A DNA stretch of 5,317 nucleotides from Synechococcus sp. HW_metabat.54 (GCA_018623675.1 JAAZVJ010000081.1:1-5317); one strand, 5' to 3'. Shown: positions 1-4,875, counted from the stretch's first letter. Translations and numbers: made by a program. Notes: generated from the letters alone by a model not told the origin.

Positions 1-681
1 GAAACGGCCTTCGTGGTGGGAGACCAGGAGGTCTATCACTTGCGGTGGTTCACCCCCAGCTGCGAGGTAAACCTCTGCGGGCACGCCACCCTGGCAGCTG
101 CTCAGGTGTTGTTCCAACGGGAACCACAACAGACAGGCCTCACCTTTGCCACCCGCAGCGGCCGCTTGCATGTTGAGCAGGATGAAGATCGGGCCCTTGC
201 CGGTCAACGCGACTGGTTCACCCTGGATTTTCCAGCGCAACCGGCTGAAGCCTGCGCCACCCCCACCGCCCTCACGGCCGCCCTCGGCGTCACCCCTGTG
301 AGCTGCCATCGCGGGATCGACTGGATGGTGGTGCTGGCCTCCGAGCAGCAGGTGCAAACGCTCACCCCCAACCTGGAGGGCTTGGCGCAACTGGAGGGGC
401 GTGGCGTGATCGTGACCGCACGCAGTGCAAGCAGCGATTTCGTGAGCCGATTCTTCGCACCCCGGATTGGGATTCCCGAAGATCCTGTCACCGGCTCGGC
501 CCACTGCATGTTGGCCCCCTACTGGGCTCAGCAACTGGGCAAACACACACTGACGGCACGGCAACTCTCAGCCCGGGGAGGGTCCCTGCACTGCAAGGTT
601 GCTGGGAATCGGGTGCGCCTGAGTGGCCGCGTGATCCCCTATCTCAAGGGCGTGGTGCAGGTGCCGGATCCGGAGCCTTGA
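1..681 (+). CDS. PhzF-family (phenazine biosynthesis-like) isomerase/epimerase, 5' partial
   Basis: The frame is open from the first base and gives 226 residues to the TGA at 679-681. The true start lies upstream of the window; PhzF proteins usually run 260-300 residues, so roughly 40-60 are missing. The fragment opens with ETAFV, the segment carrying the conserved catalytic glutamate of the PhzF/DAP-epimerase fold. It is followed by LRWFTP, then EVNLCGHATLAAA (fragment residues 22-34) and, near the C-terminus, EDPVTGSAH, all family hallmarks. PhzF itself isomerises dihydro-hydroxyanthranilate in phenazine synthesis, but most members, including those in organisms without phenazines, have unknown substrates, so only fold and family can be assigned. 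The protein is expected to be cytosolic. It converges on the next gene with only 18 bases between the stops and no obvious hairpin. Family call is firm; substrate is unknown. Confidence 0.93.
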   Translation, partial: ETAFVVGDQEVYHLRWFTPSCEVNLCGHATLAAAQVLFQREPQQTGLTFATRSGRLHVEQDEDRALAGQRDWFTLDFPAQPAEACATPTALTAALGVTPVSCHRGIDWMVVLASEQQVQTLTPNLEGLAQLEGRGVIVTARSASSDFVSRFFAPRIGIPEDPVTGSAHCMLAPYWAQQLGKHTLTARQLSARGGSLHCKVAGNRVRLSGRVIPYLKGVVQVPDPEP

Positions 682-699
682 ATCCAGCCCCTTCCCTGC

Positions 700-972
700 T
701 CATTCCTCGTCGTCGAAACCAGGCACCACAACCCGAAAAGGGCGATTCTCCCCAGGGTCGTCGTTATCGAGGATGAAGGAGGCCAGGTCTTCGTCGATAT
801 CGAACACCATCAGACCGTCCTGATCGGGATGGACGCCTTTCATCTCCGGATGGCCGGAGAGCATCCGCTGCACCCGCTGCCATTCGCCAACACGCTCCAT
901 CACCTGACGAACCACGTAGTCGGTGAGGACCACTGCCACAAGCAGCAGGTTGATCACGAGAAGAAGAGTCAT
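700..972 (-). CDS. Small membrane-anchored acidic protein of unknown function
   Basis: This 90-residue protein is not recognised as a named family. Residues 3-21 form one strongly hydrophobic helix at the N-terminus (TLLLVINLLLVAVVLTDYVV), followed by a short amphipathic stretch with basic residues (RQVMERVGEWQRVQRML). The C-terminal half is soluble and acidic, ending in FDDEE. The ATG at 972 is preferred because AGAGAGG at 978-984 (read on the minus strand) sits 5 bases upstream. An in-frame GTG at 996 and an ATG at 987 lie upstream of or inside that ribosome-binding site and would add 8 or 5 residues. It is probably an inner-membrane protein with a single helix; the soluble part faces the cytoplasm if the positive-inside rule holds, since basic residues follow the helix. 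It is the most downstream of three small minus-strand genes, 86 bases beyond the cysteine-rich gene. Confidence 0.8.
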   Translation of the reverse strand: MTLLLVINLLLVAVVLTDYVVRQVMERVGEWQRVQRMLSGHPEMKGVHPDQDGLMVFDIDEDLASFILDNDDPGENRPFRVVVPGFDDEE

Positions 973-1058
973 CGGCACCTCTCTCATTGAGATCACCTTA
1001 GGGCGGGCGCAGGAATCTGCCAGGGGAATCTCACACCAGCAGTTCTACTCAGCACGCT

Positions 1059-1238
1059 TCAGACCTGGTCTCGCCCTTCAGCGTCTTCAGGCTCCTGACG
1101 CAGATGCACCACAACGCAGTGCTCGACACACACTCCGTCATTGAGATCGCAACTGATGATGCAGTCGAAGTAGGCGTCGATCGCATCATGCTCATCAAGG
1201 GAGCAATCCCCCTCTTTTTCAAGGAATGCCTGCGCCAT
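1059..1238 (-). CDS. Cysteine-motif small protein (paired CxxxC), unknown function
   Basis: A 59-residue acidic protein with cysteines at 12, 26, 30, 37 and 41. The last four form two CxxxC pairs (CIISC and CVEHC) separated by six residues (DLNDGV), which suggests a short helical hairpin held by disulfides or binding a metal. There is no signal peptide or membrane helix. The ATG at 1238 is chosen because AAAGGGG at 1246-1252 on the minus strand lies 7 bases upstream. The in-frame GTG at 1244 directly abuts that site and is unlikely. A clear ribosome-binding site and the regular cysteine spacing argue that it is a real gene. Function is not known. From memory, similar short proteins occur in picocyanobacteria, but I cannot verify homologues here. 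It lies between two other small minus-strand genes, with 86 and 127 bases on either side. Confidence 0.75.
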   Translation of the reverse strand: MAQAFLEKEGDCSLDEHDAIDAYFDCIISCDLNDGVCVEHCVVVHLRQEPEDAEGRDQV

Positions 1239-1283
1239 CGTCACACCCCTTTCAACCTCAACAGTGAGAGGACGCTAAGACGA

Positions 1284-1352
1284 GAGCAGGGGAGAATTCC
1301 CCACAGATTGCGAAGAACAAAGTACTCCCGTTGTTGTACCTAACCCCTGCTC
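1284..1352. repeat. 9-bp inverted repeat pair with an inner GGGGA/TCCCC stem
   Basis: GAGCAGGGG at 1284-1292 is the exact reverse complement of CCCCTGCTC at 1344-1352, with 51 bases between. A second short inverted repeat, GGGGA at 1289-1293 and TCCCC at 1298-1302, overlaps the left arm, so the left arm could pair in two alternative ways. The element lies in the gap between the minus-strand 41-residue gene and the cysteine-motif gene, i.e. in the putative leader of the latter. It may be a folded leader or an operator pair, or chance. Confidence 0.3.
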
Positions 1353-1365
1353 GATTTCTGCAAGT

Positions 1366-1491
1366 TCAATTAAACACAGCGATAAACGGGAATGCAGTCA
1401 CCACCAGGGTGAGCACAATGAACGACCAAATCAACATCAAACCAATGCTGTGCTGATTGATTTCATGGAGCGTGGGAGTGCGGGTGGCCAT
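1366..1491 (-). CDS. Putative 41-residue single-helix membrane protein
   Basis: An ATG at 1489-1491 opens a 41-residue frame that closes with TGA at 1366-1368. The first 15 residues are polar (MATRTPTLHEINQHS). Residues 16-40 are a continuous hydrophobic segment (IGLMLIWSFIVLTLVV and onward) ending in asparagine, as expected for a one-helix membrane microprotein. It resembles in build, but not in recognisable sequence, the small subunits of cyanobacterial photosynthetic complexes and other thylakoid microproteins; I cannot match it to PsbX, PetG, PetN or a high-light-inducible protein (no ELNGR-type motif). The ribosome-binding site is weak: GGGGT lies about 15 bases upstream. It is divergent from the DUF411 gene with 77 bases between starts and lies upstream of two other small genes on its strand. 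The polar-then-hydrophobic layout supports coding; the poor ribosome-binding site lowers certainty. Confidence 0.6.
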   Translation of the reverse strand: MATRTPTLHEINQHSIGLMLIWSFIVLTLVVTAFPFIAVFN

Positions 1492-1568
1492 AGACCGGCT
1501 GCAACTACCCCATGACCTAGCCAGGATGGCCGGGTGTTCACATCAGCACTTTCACTTGAGCCGCCTGC

Positions 1569-2054
1569 ATGACCCCGATGCGATCCCTGCCCCGGCACAC
1601 GATCAGCTCGCTGCTCAGCAGCGTGCTGGCGCTGCTGGTGCTGGTGGTTGCCGCGGCCGGTGCACAGGCACAACCTGATCCCAAGATCGTGGTTCATCGC
1701 TCTGCGAGTTGCGACTGCTGCACAGCCTGGGAAGAGCATCTGACGACAGCTGGCTTTGCTGTGACTGACGTGGTGAGCGATGACCTGAATCGCGTCAAAG
1801 TCGCCAACGGAATCACGGCCGAAGTGGAGTCTTGCCACACCGCCCTTGCGGAGAACTACGTCATCGAAGGCCATGTGCCGGCAGCGACCATTCGACAACT
1901 ACTAAGGGAGAAGCCCTCCATTCACGGCCTCACAGCGCCTGGCATGCCGATGGGCTCTCCAGGGATGGACGATGAAGGCATCACGAAGAAGCCCTACGCA
2001 GTTCTGGCCATGGGCAACGATGGCAGCACAACCGTTTACGCGCGCTATCCATAA
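1569..2054 (+). CDS. Exported DUF411 (CopG-like) metal-binding-type protein
   Basis: A 161-residue protein with a signal peptide: basic residues at 5-10, a hydrophobic core at about 15-31, and an AQA cleavage motif after residue 34. The mature part matches DUF411 throughout: ASCDCCTAWEEHL with cysteines 48, 50 and 51, GFAV at 62-65, SCHTA at 88-92, EGHVP at 100-104, and GLTAPGMPMGSPGMD at 120-134. DUF411 proteins are periplasmic and often sit near copper or other metal resistance genes; the cysteines, the SCH motif and the methionine-rich GMPMGSPGM segment are probable metal ligands. No copper transporter or oxidase is seen beside it, so a copper role is inferred from family only. The start could be ATG 1569 or ATG 1578 (residue 4); neither has a good ribosome-binding site and both leave the signal peptide intact. 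Family assignment is firm. Confidence 0.93.
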   Translation: MTPMRSLPRHTISSLLSSVLALLVLVVAAAGAQAQPDPKIVVHRSASCDCCTAWEEHLTTAGFAVTDVVSDDLNRVKVANGITAEVESCHTALAENYVIEGHVPAATIRQLLREKPSIHGLTAPGMPMGSPGMDDEGITKKPYAVLAMGNDGSTTVYARYP

Positions 2055-2078
2055 AACGCACTAATGCTCATGACAGAG

Positions 2079-2091
2079 CAGTAAATTACTG
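2079..2091. repeat. Palindrome CAGTAA-A-TTACTG upstream of the GAF gene
   Basis: A perfect 6-bp inverted repeat around a single A, in the 108-base gap between the DUF411 stop and the GAF-protein start, 71 bases before the latter. Its size and symmetry fit a binding site for a dimeric regulator better than a terminator, since there is effectively no loop. No confident -35/-10 pair is visible beside it, so the regulatory role is a guess. Confidence 0.35.
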
Positions 2092-2162
2092 TTAGCAGAT
2101 TAGAAATAGTGACTGATATCCTGCACACATAAAGCCCTGCTTTGTTGACCATTGAGGTATCA

Positions 2163-3155
2163 ATGGCAATCCTTGATCAACACACCCTTGATCCTGAACT
2201 CGAGCGACTAAGAACGCTTGAGCGTTCAGGCCTCCTGGATCATCCCGAAGATCCAGCACTTCAGCGCTTGGTTCGACTGACAGCGACAGTGATGGAAACC
2301 CCGGTCGCACTGATTTCCCTCGTTGATCATGATCGCCAATGGTTTCTCGCCAAGCACGGCTTGGATGCCAAAGAGACCCCAAGAGCCATCTCCTTCTGCA
2401 CACACACCATCGACGGAGACAGCCCACTGGTAGTGCCAGACGCGCAACAAGATCCCCGCTTCTACAACAACCCCTTAGTCACCACGCAGCCCCACATTCG
2501 CTTCTATGCAGGCTGTCCGCTGAAAGGAGAAAACGGACACAAACTTGGAGCCCTCTGTGTCATCGACACCAACCCCAGAAAAATCAGCAACAGCCATTTG
2601 CAGCTGCTCGAAGATCTCCGCGAGATTGTCAACCGCGAACTGGATGTCAGGCACAAGCTAGCGCTCCATCGCAATGGCATTGCAGCCAACAAGCCATTGT
2701 TTTGCGACGTTCTCCAGCGTGAACTGCGACGAGCAGCCCAAGACCAAATCCCACTGAGCCTGATCGGACTGGCTTGCGACCACCACCAAGAGGTCTGCGG
2801 AGCATTGGGCGTGAATCACACGCTGCGCTGGCTCGACTCCATTTGCAAGATCTGCGCCGATCACACCGCCAAGGCAGACCTCATTGGCTTGATCAACCAG
2901 CAGATGCTTGCGGTGGTCTTGCCGGGAGCCGACCGCGAGGCAGCCCTTCAAACCGCGGCAGCCATGCGCATGGCCCTGCGCGGAGCCTCTCCAGCGATTG
3001 AACTGCCGAGTGGACGCGCCAGCTTCAGCGCCATTGCACTTGAGGTTGGCAACAAACAAAGGGGGGCCGAGGAACTTCTGGAGATCTGCGAGAAAAAGCT
3101 CAAAGGACTGCAAGCCAATTTGGGCGACCAAACCGACAGCGATATCAGCCACTAA
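2163..3155 (+). CDS. GAF sensor protein with a degenerate, probably inactive GGDEF domain
   Basis: A 330-residue cytosolic protein. Residues about 10-35 are the short helical lead-in typical of GAF-diguanylate cyclases (ELERLRTLERSGLLD). Residues about 30-160 form a GAF domain with VALISLVDHDRQWF, SFCTHTI (77-83), DARF-type DPRF, FYAGCPL (114-120) and GALCVID (129-135). Residues about 177-320 align with a GGDEF domain: PLSLIGLACDHHQEVCGALG corresponds to the usual LSLLMLDIDHFKxINDxxG segment, and DLIGLINQQMLAVVLP (239-254) to DxxxRxGGDEFxxLLP. The signature GGDEF is NQQML here and the first metal-binding aspartate is alanine 204, so cyclase activity is not expected. The domain may bind c-di-GMP or GTP, or serve only for dimerisation. 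The GAF ligand is unknown. ATG 2163 is preferred over TTG 2142 because GAGGT at 2154-2158 lies 4 bases upstream of it. Confidence 0.9.
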   Translation: MAILDQHTLDPELERLRTLERSGLLDHPEDPALQRLVRLTATVMETPVALISLVDHDRQWFLAKHGLDAKETPRAISFCTHTIDGDSPLVVPDAQQDPRFYNNPLVTTQPHIRFYAGCPLKGENGHKLGALCVIDTNPRKISNSHLQLLEDLREIVNRELDVRHKLALHRNGIAANKPLFCDVLQRELRRAAQDQIPLSLIGLACDHHQEVCGALGVNHTLRWLDSICKICADHTAKADLIGLINQQMLAVVLPGADREAALQTAAAMRMALRGASPAIELPSGRASFSAIALEVGNKQRGAEELLEICEKKLKGLQANLGDQTDSDISH

Positions 3156-3248
3156 CTGCAATCTTCTTCCATTCCGGGCCACAACGCCGTTGCGTGGGCA
3201 AGCGCACAGCGCAGCCGATCGAACCGGCTGCTATGGAAGCAAGAGCGT

Positions 3249-3344
3249 TCAAGCACCGGCCCAGTGGAGAACCATCTCCAGCATGGCCAAACCCACCAGA
3301 AACGTTGCGCTCAGCAACGACAATTGCTTGACCAGTGGCCGCAT
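3249..3344 (-). CDS. Possible 31-residue single-helix membrane peptide
   Basis: ATG at 3342-3344 opens a 31-residue frame ending with TGA at 3249-3251. It starts MRPLVKQ, with two basic residues, and continues into a hydrophobic run (LSLLSATFLVGLAMLEMVL) before ending HWAGA. That is the layout of a positive-inside single-helix microprotein. No ribosome-binding site is evident upstream, and a frame this short can arise by chance, so this is tentative. It is convergent with the GAF gene, whose stop lies 93 bases away. No function can be given. Confidence 0.35.
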   Translation of the reverse strand: MRPLVKQLSLLSATFLVGLAMLEMVLHWAGA

Positions 3345-3357
3345 GACGTCATACCAG

Positions 3358-3445
3358 AATCAATACGCTTAGATCTAGAGAAAAACGAACAATATTCTGC
3401 GTAAAACAGGGCAAACGACATCACAATTCAGCGAAATCAATACGC
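3358..3445. repeat. Direct repeat AATCAATACGC, two copies
   Basis: AATCAATACGC occurs at 3358-3368 and again at 3435-3445, 77 bases apart start to start. Read on the minus strand each is GCGTATTGATT, containing a TTGATT that resembles a -35 hexamer. The right-hand sides differ after the shared core. Two copies of 11 identical bases in under 100 are unlikely by chance but carry no obvious meaning; the downstream copy on the minus strand lies just ahead of the possible 31-residue peptide. Confidence 0.4.
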
Positions 3446-3514
3446 CTTCATAGACATTGTCCTCAAAAGGGGGTAGTCATATCGCCCAACAACAAGACCC
3501 TTATCCTCAAGCAC

Positions 3515-3530
3515 TAAGTATCAGTACTTA
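3515..3530. repeat. Inverted repeat TAAGTA-TCAG-TACTTA
   Basis: Perfect 6-bp arms at 3515-3520 and 3525-3530 around a 4-base centre. It is AT-rich and therefore a weak hairpin, more like a protein-binding dyad. It lies 163 bases upstream of the DUF4278 start. It does not fit the cyanobacterial LexA consensus spacing. Confidence 0.35.
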
Positions 3531-3620
3531 CCCTCTATCAAGTAAAGAAATTCCCAGCAAGACGAGCAAATACCCACACCATCGCTGGAATGTTTTTGTA
3601 GCAAGCACTACCAACGTTCA

Positions 3621-3638
3621 CCCCGGACCTTGCCGGGG
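3621..3638. repeat. GC-rich hairpin CCCCGG/CCGGGG ahead of the DUF4278 gene
   Basis: Perfect 6-bp arms at 3621-3626 and 3633-3638 with the six-base loop ACCTTG. It ends 54 bases before the preferred ATG of the DUF4278 gene, so it is probably in its 5' leader or close to its promoter. No T-run follows on either strand, so it could be a leader structure or a weak terminator. Confidence 0.4.
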
Positions 3639-3692
3639 CGCAGTTCGACTCAGGCCATGGAACGGGGACCTGAGCTTTCGCCGGAACGACCG

Positions 3693-4121
3693 ATGAGCAC
3701 ACTTCTGTACCGGGGCAAGACCTACGAAACCCATCACGAGCCCGCCCCCAAGGTCTGCCGCACCCTCAATTACCACCAGCAGCACTACAACAGCTGCCGC
3801 GAGCAGGTCGCCCGCGACTTGCACCCGCAGATGAGCTACCGCGGCATCACCTATTGGAAAGACGCTCCCGCCCAGGGTGGCGACCAGGAAGCGCGCATGC
3901 GCAACGACCGCCAGACCTATCTGCAGATTGCCCGCGAATTGGTCAGCGCTCAGTTCGTTCATGGCGACGCAGAACTGGCCCGGCGCTTGTGGAACGACGT
4001 GGGCGAGCGCAACCTCGATGTGGAGAGGCTCAACAACCTTCTCTACGGCTGCCACTTCCACGATGACGACACCGCCATGCAAGAGGCAGACGAGGCCTAC
4101 CTTGAAGCCCTAAGCGCCTAA
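3693..4121 (+). CDS. DUF4278-type protein with three YRG-like repeats
   Basis: A 142-residue soluble protein. The N-terminal 56 residues carry the L-x-Y-R-G-x-x-Y unit characteristic of cyanobacterial DUF4278 proteins: LLYRGKTY at 4-11, a degenerate middle copy LNYHQQHY at 25-32, and MSYRGITYWK at 47-56, spaced 21-22 residues apart. The remainder, about 68-142, is rich in predicted helix (YLQIARELVSAQF, ELARRLWNDVGER) and ends in an acidic tail with HFHDDD. The biochemical role of DUF4278 is unknown. ATG 3693 is chosen because the family unit begins within four residues of it; an upstream in-frame start at 3630 would add 21 residues that do not look like the family. The ribosome-binding site is weak (GGAA about 8 bases upstream). 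The stop is followed 13 bases later by a perfect hairpin, shared with the convergent Nif11-like gene. Confidence 0.85.
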   Translation: MSTLLYRGKTYETHHEPAPKVCRTLNYHQQHYNSCREQVARDLHPQMSYRGITYWKDAPAQGGDQEARMRNDRQTYLQIARELVSAQFVHGDAELARRLWNDVGERNLDVERLNNLLYGCHFHDDDTAMQEADEAYLEALSA

Positions 4122-4134
4122 CGAAACGCTCAGA

Positions 4135-4172
4135 TCACGCCCCCCTCAGGCCATGACCAGAGGGGGGCGTGA
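4135..4172. terminator. Perfect 13-bp hairpin, bidirectional terminator candidate
   Basis: TCACGCCCCCCTC at 4135-4147 pairs exactly with GAGGGGGGCGTGA at 4160-4172 around a 12-base loop. It fills the gap between the DUF4278 stop (4121) and the stop of the convergent Nif11-like gene (4178), so it could serve both strands. There is no T-run on either side. Cyanobacteria lack the Rho factor, so a strong hairpin is a reasonable terminator here, though stabilisation of the 3' end is also possible. Confidence 0.75.
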
Positions 4173-4177
4173 CGGCC

Positions 4178-4384
4178 TCAACCGCGCCAGGTGGGCACGC
4201 CGTCGGAGAACAAAGTGCCGCGCTGCGTCCACAGCAGCGAAGGTTTGATGGCGAGGCCGTGGCGAGCACAGAACTTCGAAGCCTCCTCAGTGGTCTGCAT
4301 GGTGTGCAGACCTTTGGCAAACTCCGAATCCTTCTTGATGCGCTCCTTCAACAACCCAATCGGGGTTGGGGTGAGGACGGTCAT
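4178..4384 (-). CDS. Nif11-like small protein
   Basis: A 68-residue protein. Residues about 9-48 resemble the Nif11 domain: LLKERIKKDSEFAKGL, then TTEEASKFCARHGLAI, matching the family pattern of a helix with charged residues, D-x-x-L/F, a T-x-E-E-x segment and an A-x-x-x-G turn. The tail (LLWTQRGTLFSDGVPTWRG) lacks the Gly-Gly cleavage site and the cysteine-rich core of prochlorosin-type precursor peptides, so a free-standing Nif11 protein is more likely than a lanthipeptide precursor. Function of such proteins is unknown. The start at ATG 4384 is well supported: GGAGG (minus strand, at 4391-4395) lies 6 bases upstream; the frame continues upstream to 4561 but that part overlaps the preceding gene in another frame and looks non-coding. 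It follows the 69-residue gene by 37 bases, so the two are probably co-transcribed. Confidence 0.8.
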   Translation of the reverse strand: MTVLTPTPIGLLKERIKKDSEFAKGLHTMQTTEEASKFCARHGLAIKPSLLWTQRGTLFSDGVPTWRG

Positions 4385-4421
4385 GATGCACCTCCAGGGA
4401 GTAAGACAACGAAGGCCAGGA

Positions 4422-4631
4422 TCAAGCGTGCAACTGCTGACCGCTCGTCCAACACAGCGGCAACGCCTCACCCGAAGGGAACAGAAGCTCACCCTTGGTA
4501 AATGGCTCAGGATCCTGGAGTTCTTCACCGGCGTGAAGACGCCCTTGGAGAACAATCTCAAAGGGATTGATCAACTGATCCATGGCGAGCACTTCCACCA
4601 GTGATCCGTCGCTTTTGGTTTTCAGAAACAT
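4422..4631 (-). CDS. Conserved-looking 69-residue protein of unknown function
   Basis: A 69-residue soluble protein with no signal peptide or membrane helix. It begins MFLKTKSDGSLVEVL, a short beta-rich start, followed by DQLINPFEIVLQGRLHAGEE, and has a C-terminal FPSGEALPLCW segment with its only cysteine. I do not recognise a named domain; from memory similar small proteins with the NPF...GRLHAGEE and PSGE.LP.CW segments occur in picocyanobacteria, which I cannot check here. The start is well supported: AAGGAGG on the minus strand (4639-4645) is 7 bases upstream of ATG 4631, the strongest ribosome-binding site in the window. It is the first gene of a probable operon with the Nif11-like gene 37 bases downstream. 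Confidence 0.8.
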   Translation of the reverse strand: MFLKTKSDGSLVEVLAMDQLINPFEIVLQGRLHAGEELQDPEPFTKGELLFPSGEALPLCWTSGQQLHA

Positions 4632-4663
4632 GGCAGCCCCTCCTTCTTTCCAGCCTTGAACTC

Positions 4664-4692
4664 ACGCTAGGAAGCGAAGTTTGGGTCGTCAG
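4664..4692 (-). promoter_or_regulatory. Possible sigma-70-type promoter of the 69-residue/Nif11-like operon
   Basis: Read on the minus strand, CTGACG at 4687-4692 and TAGCGT at 4664-4669 are separated by exactly 17 bases, and the -10 lies 32 bases before the ATG at 4631. Both hexamers are imperfect (4 of 6 and 3 of 6 matches), so this rests mainly on spacing and position. Confidence 0.3.
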
Positions 4693-4703
4693 TAGGTACG
4701 AAT

Positions 4704-4739
4704 CCCCGCTTCCTGCAGTGATCGACTGCTGAAGCGGGG
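4704..4739 (-). terminator. Two-part strong hairpin downstream of the minus-strand 41-residue frame
   Basis: CCCCGCTTC at 4704-4712 pairs perfectly with GAAGCGGGG at 4731-4739, and GCAGT at 4715-4719 pairs with ACTGC at 4725-4729, with a small internal loop (CT opposite T) and a five-base apical loop GATCG. It begins about 10 bases beyond the stop of the frame at 4750-4875, which suits a terminator for that strand, and separates it from the operon below. No T-run follows; the minus-strand sequence beyond is ATTCGTACC. A small structured RNA is an alternative. Confidence 0.6.
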
Positions 4740-4749
4740 CAAGGCAAGC

Positions 4750-4875
4750 TCAGCGCACCGAGCGAATGCGAATGGCGGCCGGACGCAAGGCACAGGCCAG
4801 GGCACGGAACGGCTGGTGGCGACCCTCAAGGATCAGAGTTCCCATGGGTTCAGCGTGAGCGAGGTCGAGCTTCAT
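4750..4875 (-). CDS. Possible 41-residue basic protein
   Basis: ATG at 4873-4875 opens a 41-residue frame ending with TGA at 4750-4752. The sequence starts MKLDLAHAEPMGTLILEGRH and continues with an arginine-rich half (QPFRALACALRPAAIRIRSVR), basic overall with one cysteine. The frame stays open upstream to a TAG at 4915-4917, without an ATG, GTG or TTG in between. The ribosome-binding site is poor. Support comes from the strong hairpin placed right after the stop and from the absence of any other gene in this gap. It could instead be non-coding leader or spacer DNA; function is unknown. Confidence 0.4.
   Translation of the reverse strand: MKLDLAHAEPMGTLILEGRHQPFRALACALRPAAIRIRSVR

Larger units (their letters stand above)
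3345..3692. other. AT-richer intergenic stretch with short repeats; no convincing gene
   Basis: This 348-base gap is visibly richer in A and T than the flanking genes, mainly over 3370-3610. Frames here are either short or, on the plus strand, proline/serine-rich translations without a ribosome-binding site. It holds an 11-bp direct repeat, an AT-rich inverted repeat at 3515-3530 and a CCCCGG hairpin at 3621-3638, each listed separately. It should contain the promoter of the DUF4278 gene and could hold a small RNA, but I cannot define one. Confidence 0.5.

Noticed and set aside
1321..1340. LexA (SOS) box from AGTAC...GTACC
   Set aside because: The half-sites are about nine bases apart, longer than the cyanobacterial consensus spacing, and only four bases are symmetric.
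1437..1898. 153-residue minus-strand frame overlapping the DUF411 gene
   Set aside because: The opposite strand encodes an unmistakable DUF411 protein; this translation has no domain and is rich in residues typical of antisense frames.
2142..2162. Upstream TTG start for the GAF protein
   Set aside because: The ATG at 2163 has GAGGT just upstream, while TTG 2142 has none; the seven extra residues add nothing to the domain.
2658..3182. 174-residue minus-strand frame inside the GAF/GGDEF-like gene
   Set aside because: It is antisense to a well-supported coding region and shows no recognisable motif.
3457..3696. 79-residue plus-strand frame ahead of the DUF4278 gene
   Set aside because: No ATG start or ribosome-binding site, low-complexity Ser/Pro/Lys composition, and it runs into the next gene's start.
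3618..4082. 154-residue minus-strand frame over the DUF4278 gene
   Set aside because: Valine- and alanine-rich antisense translation of a gene with clear family motifs on the plus strand.
4178..4384. Prochlorosin-type lanthipeptide precursor
   Set aside because: The Nif11-like part is present but there is no Gly-Gly cleavage site, no Cys/Ser/Thr-rich core, and no LanM-type enzyme nearby.
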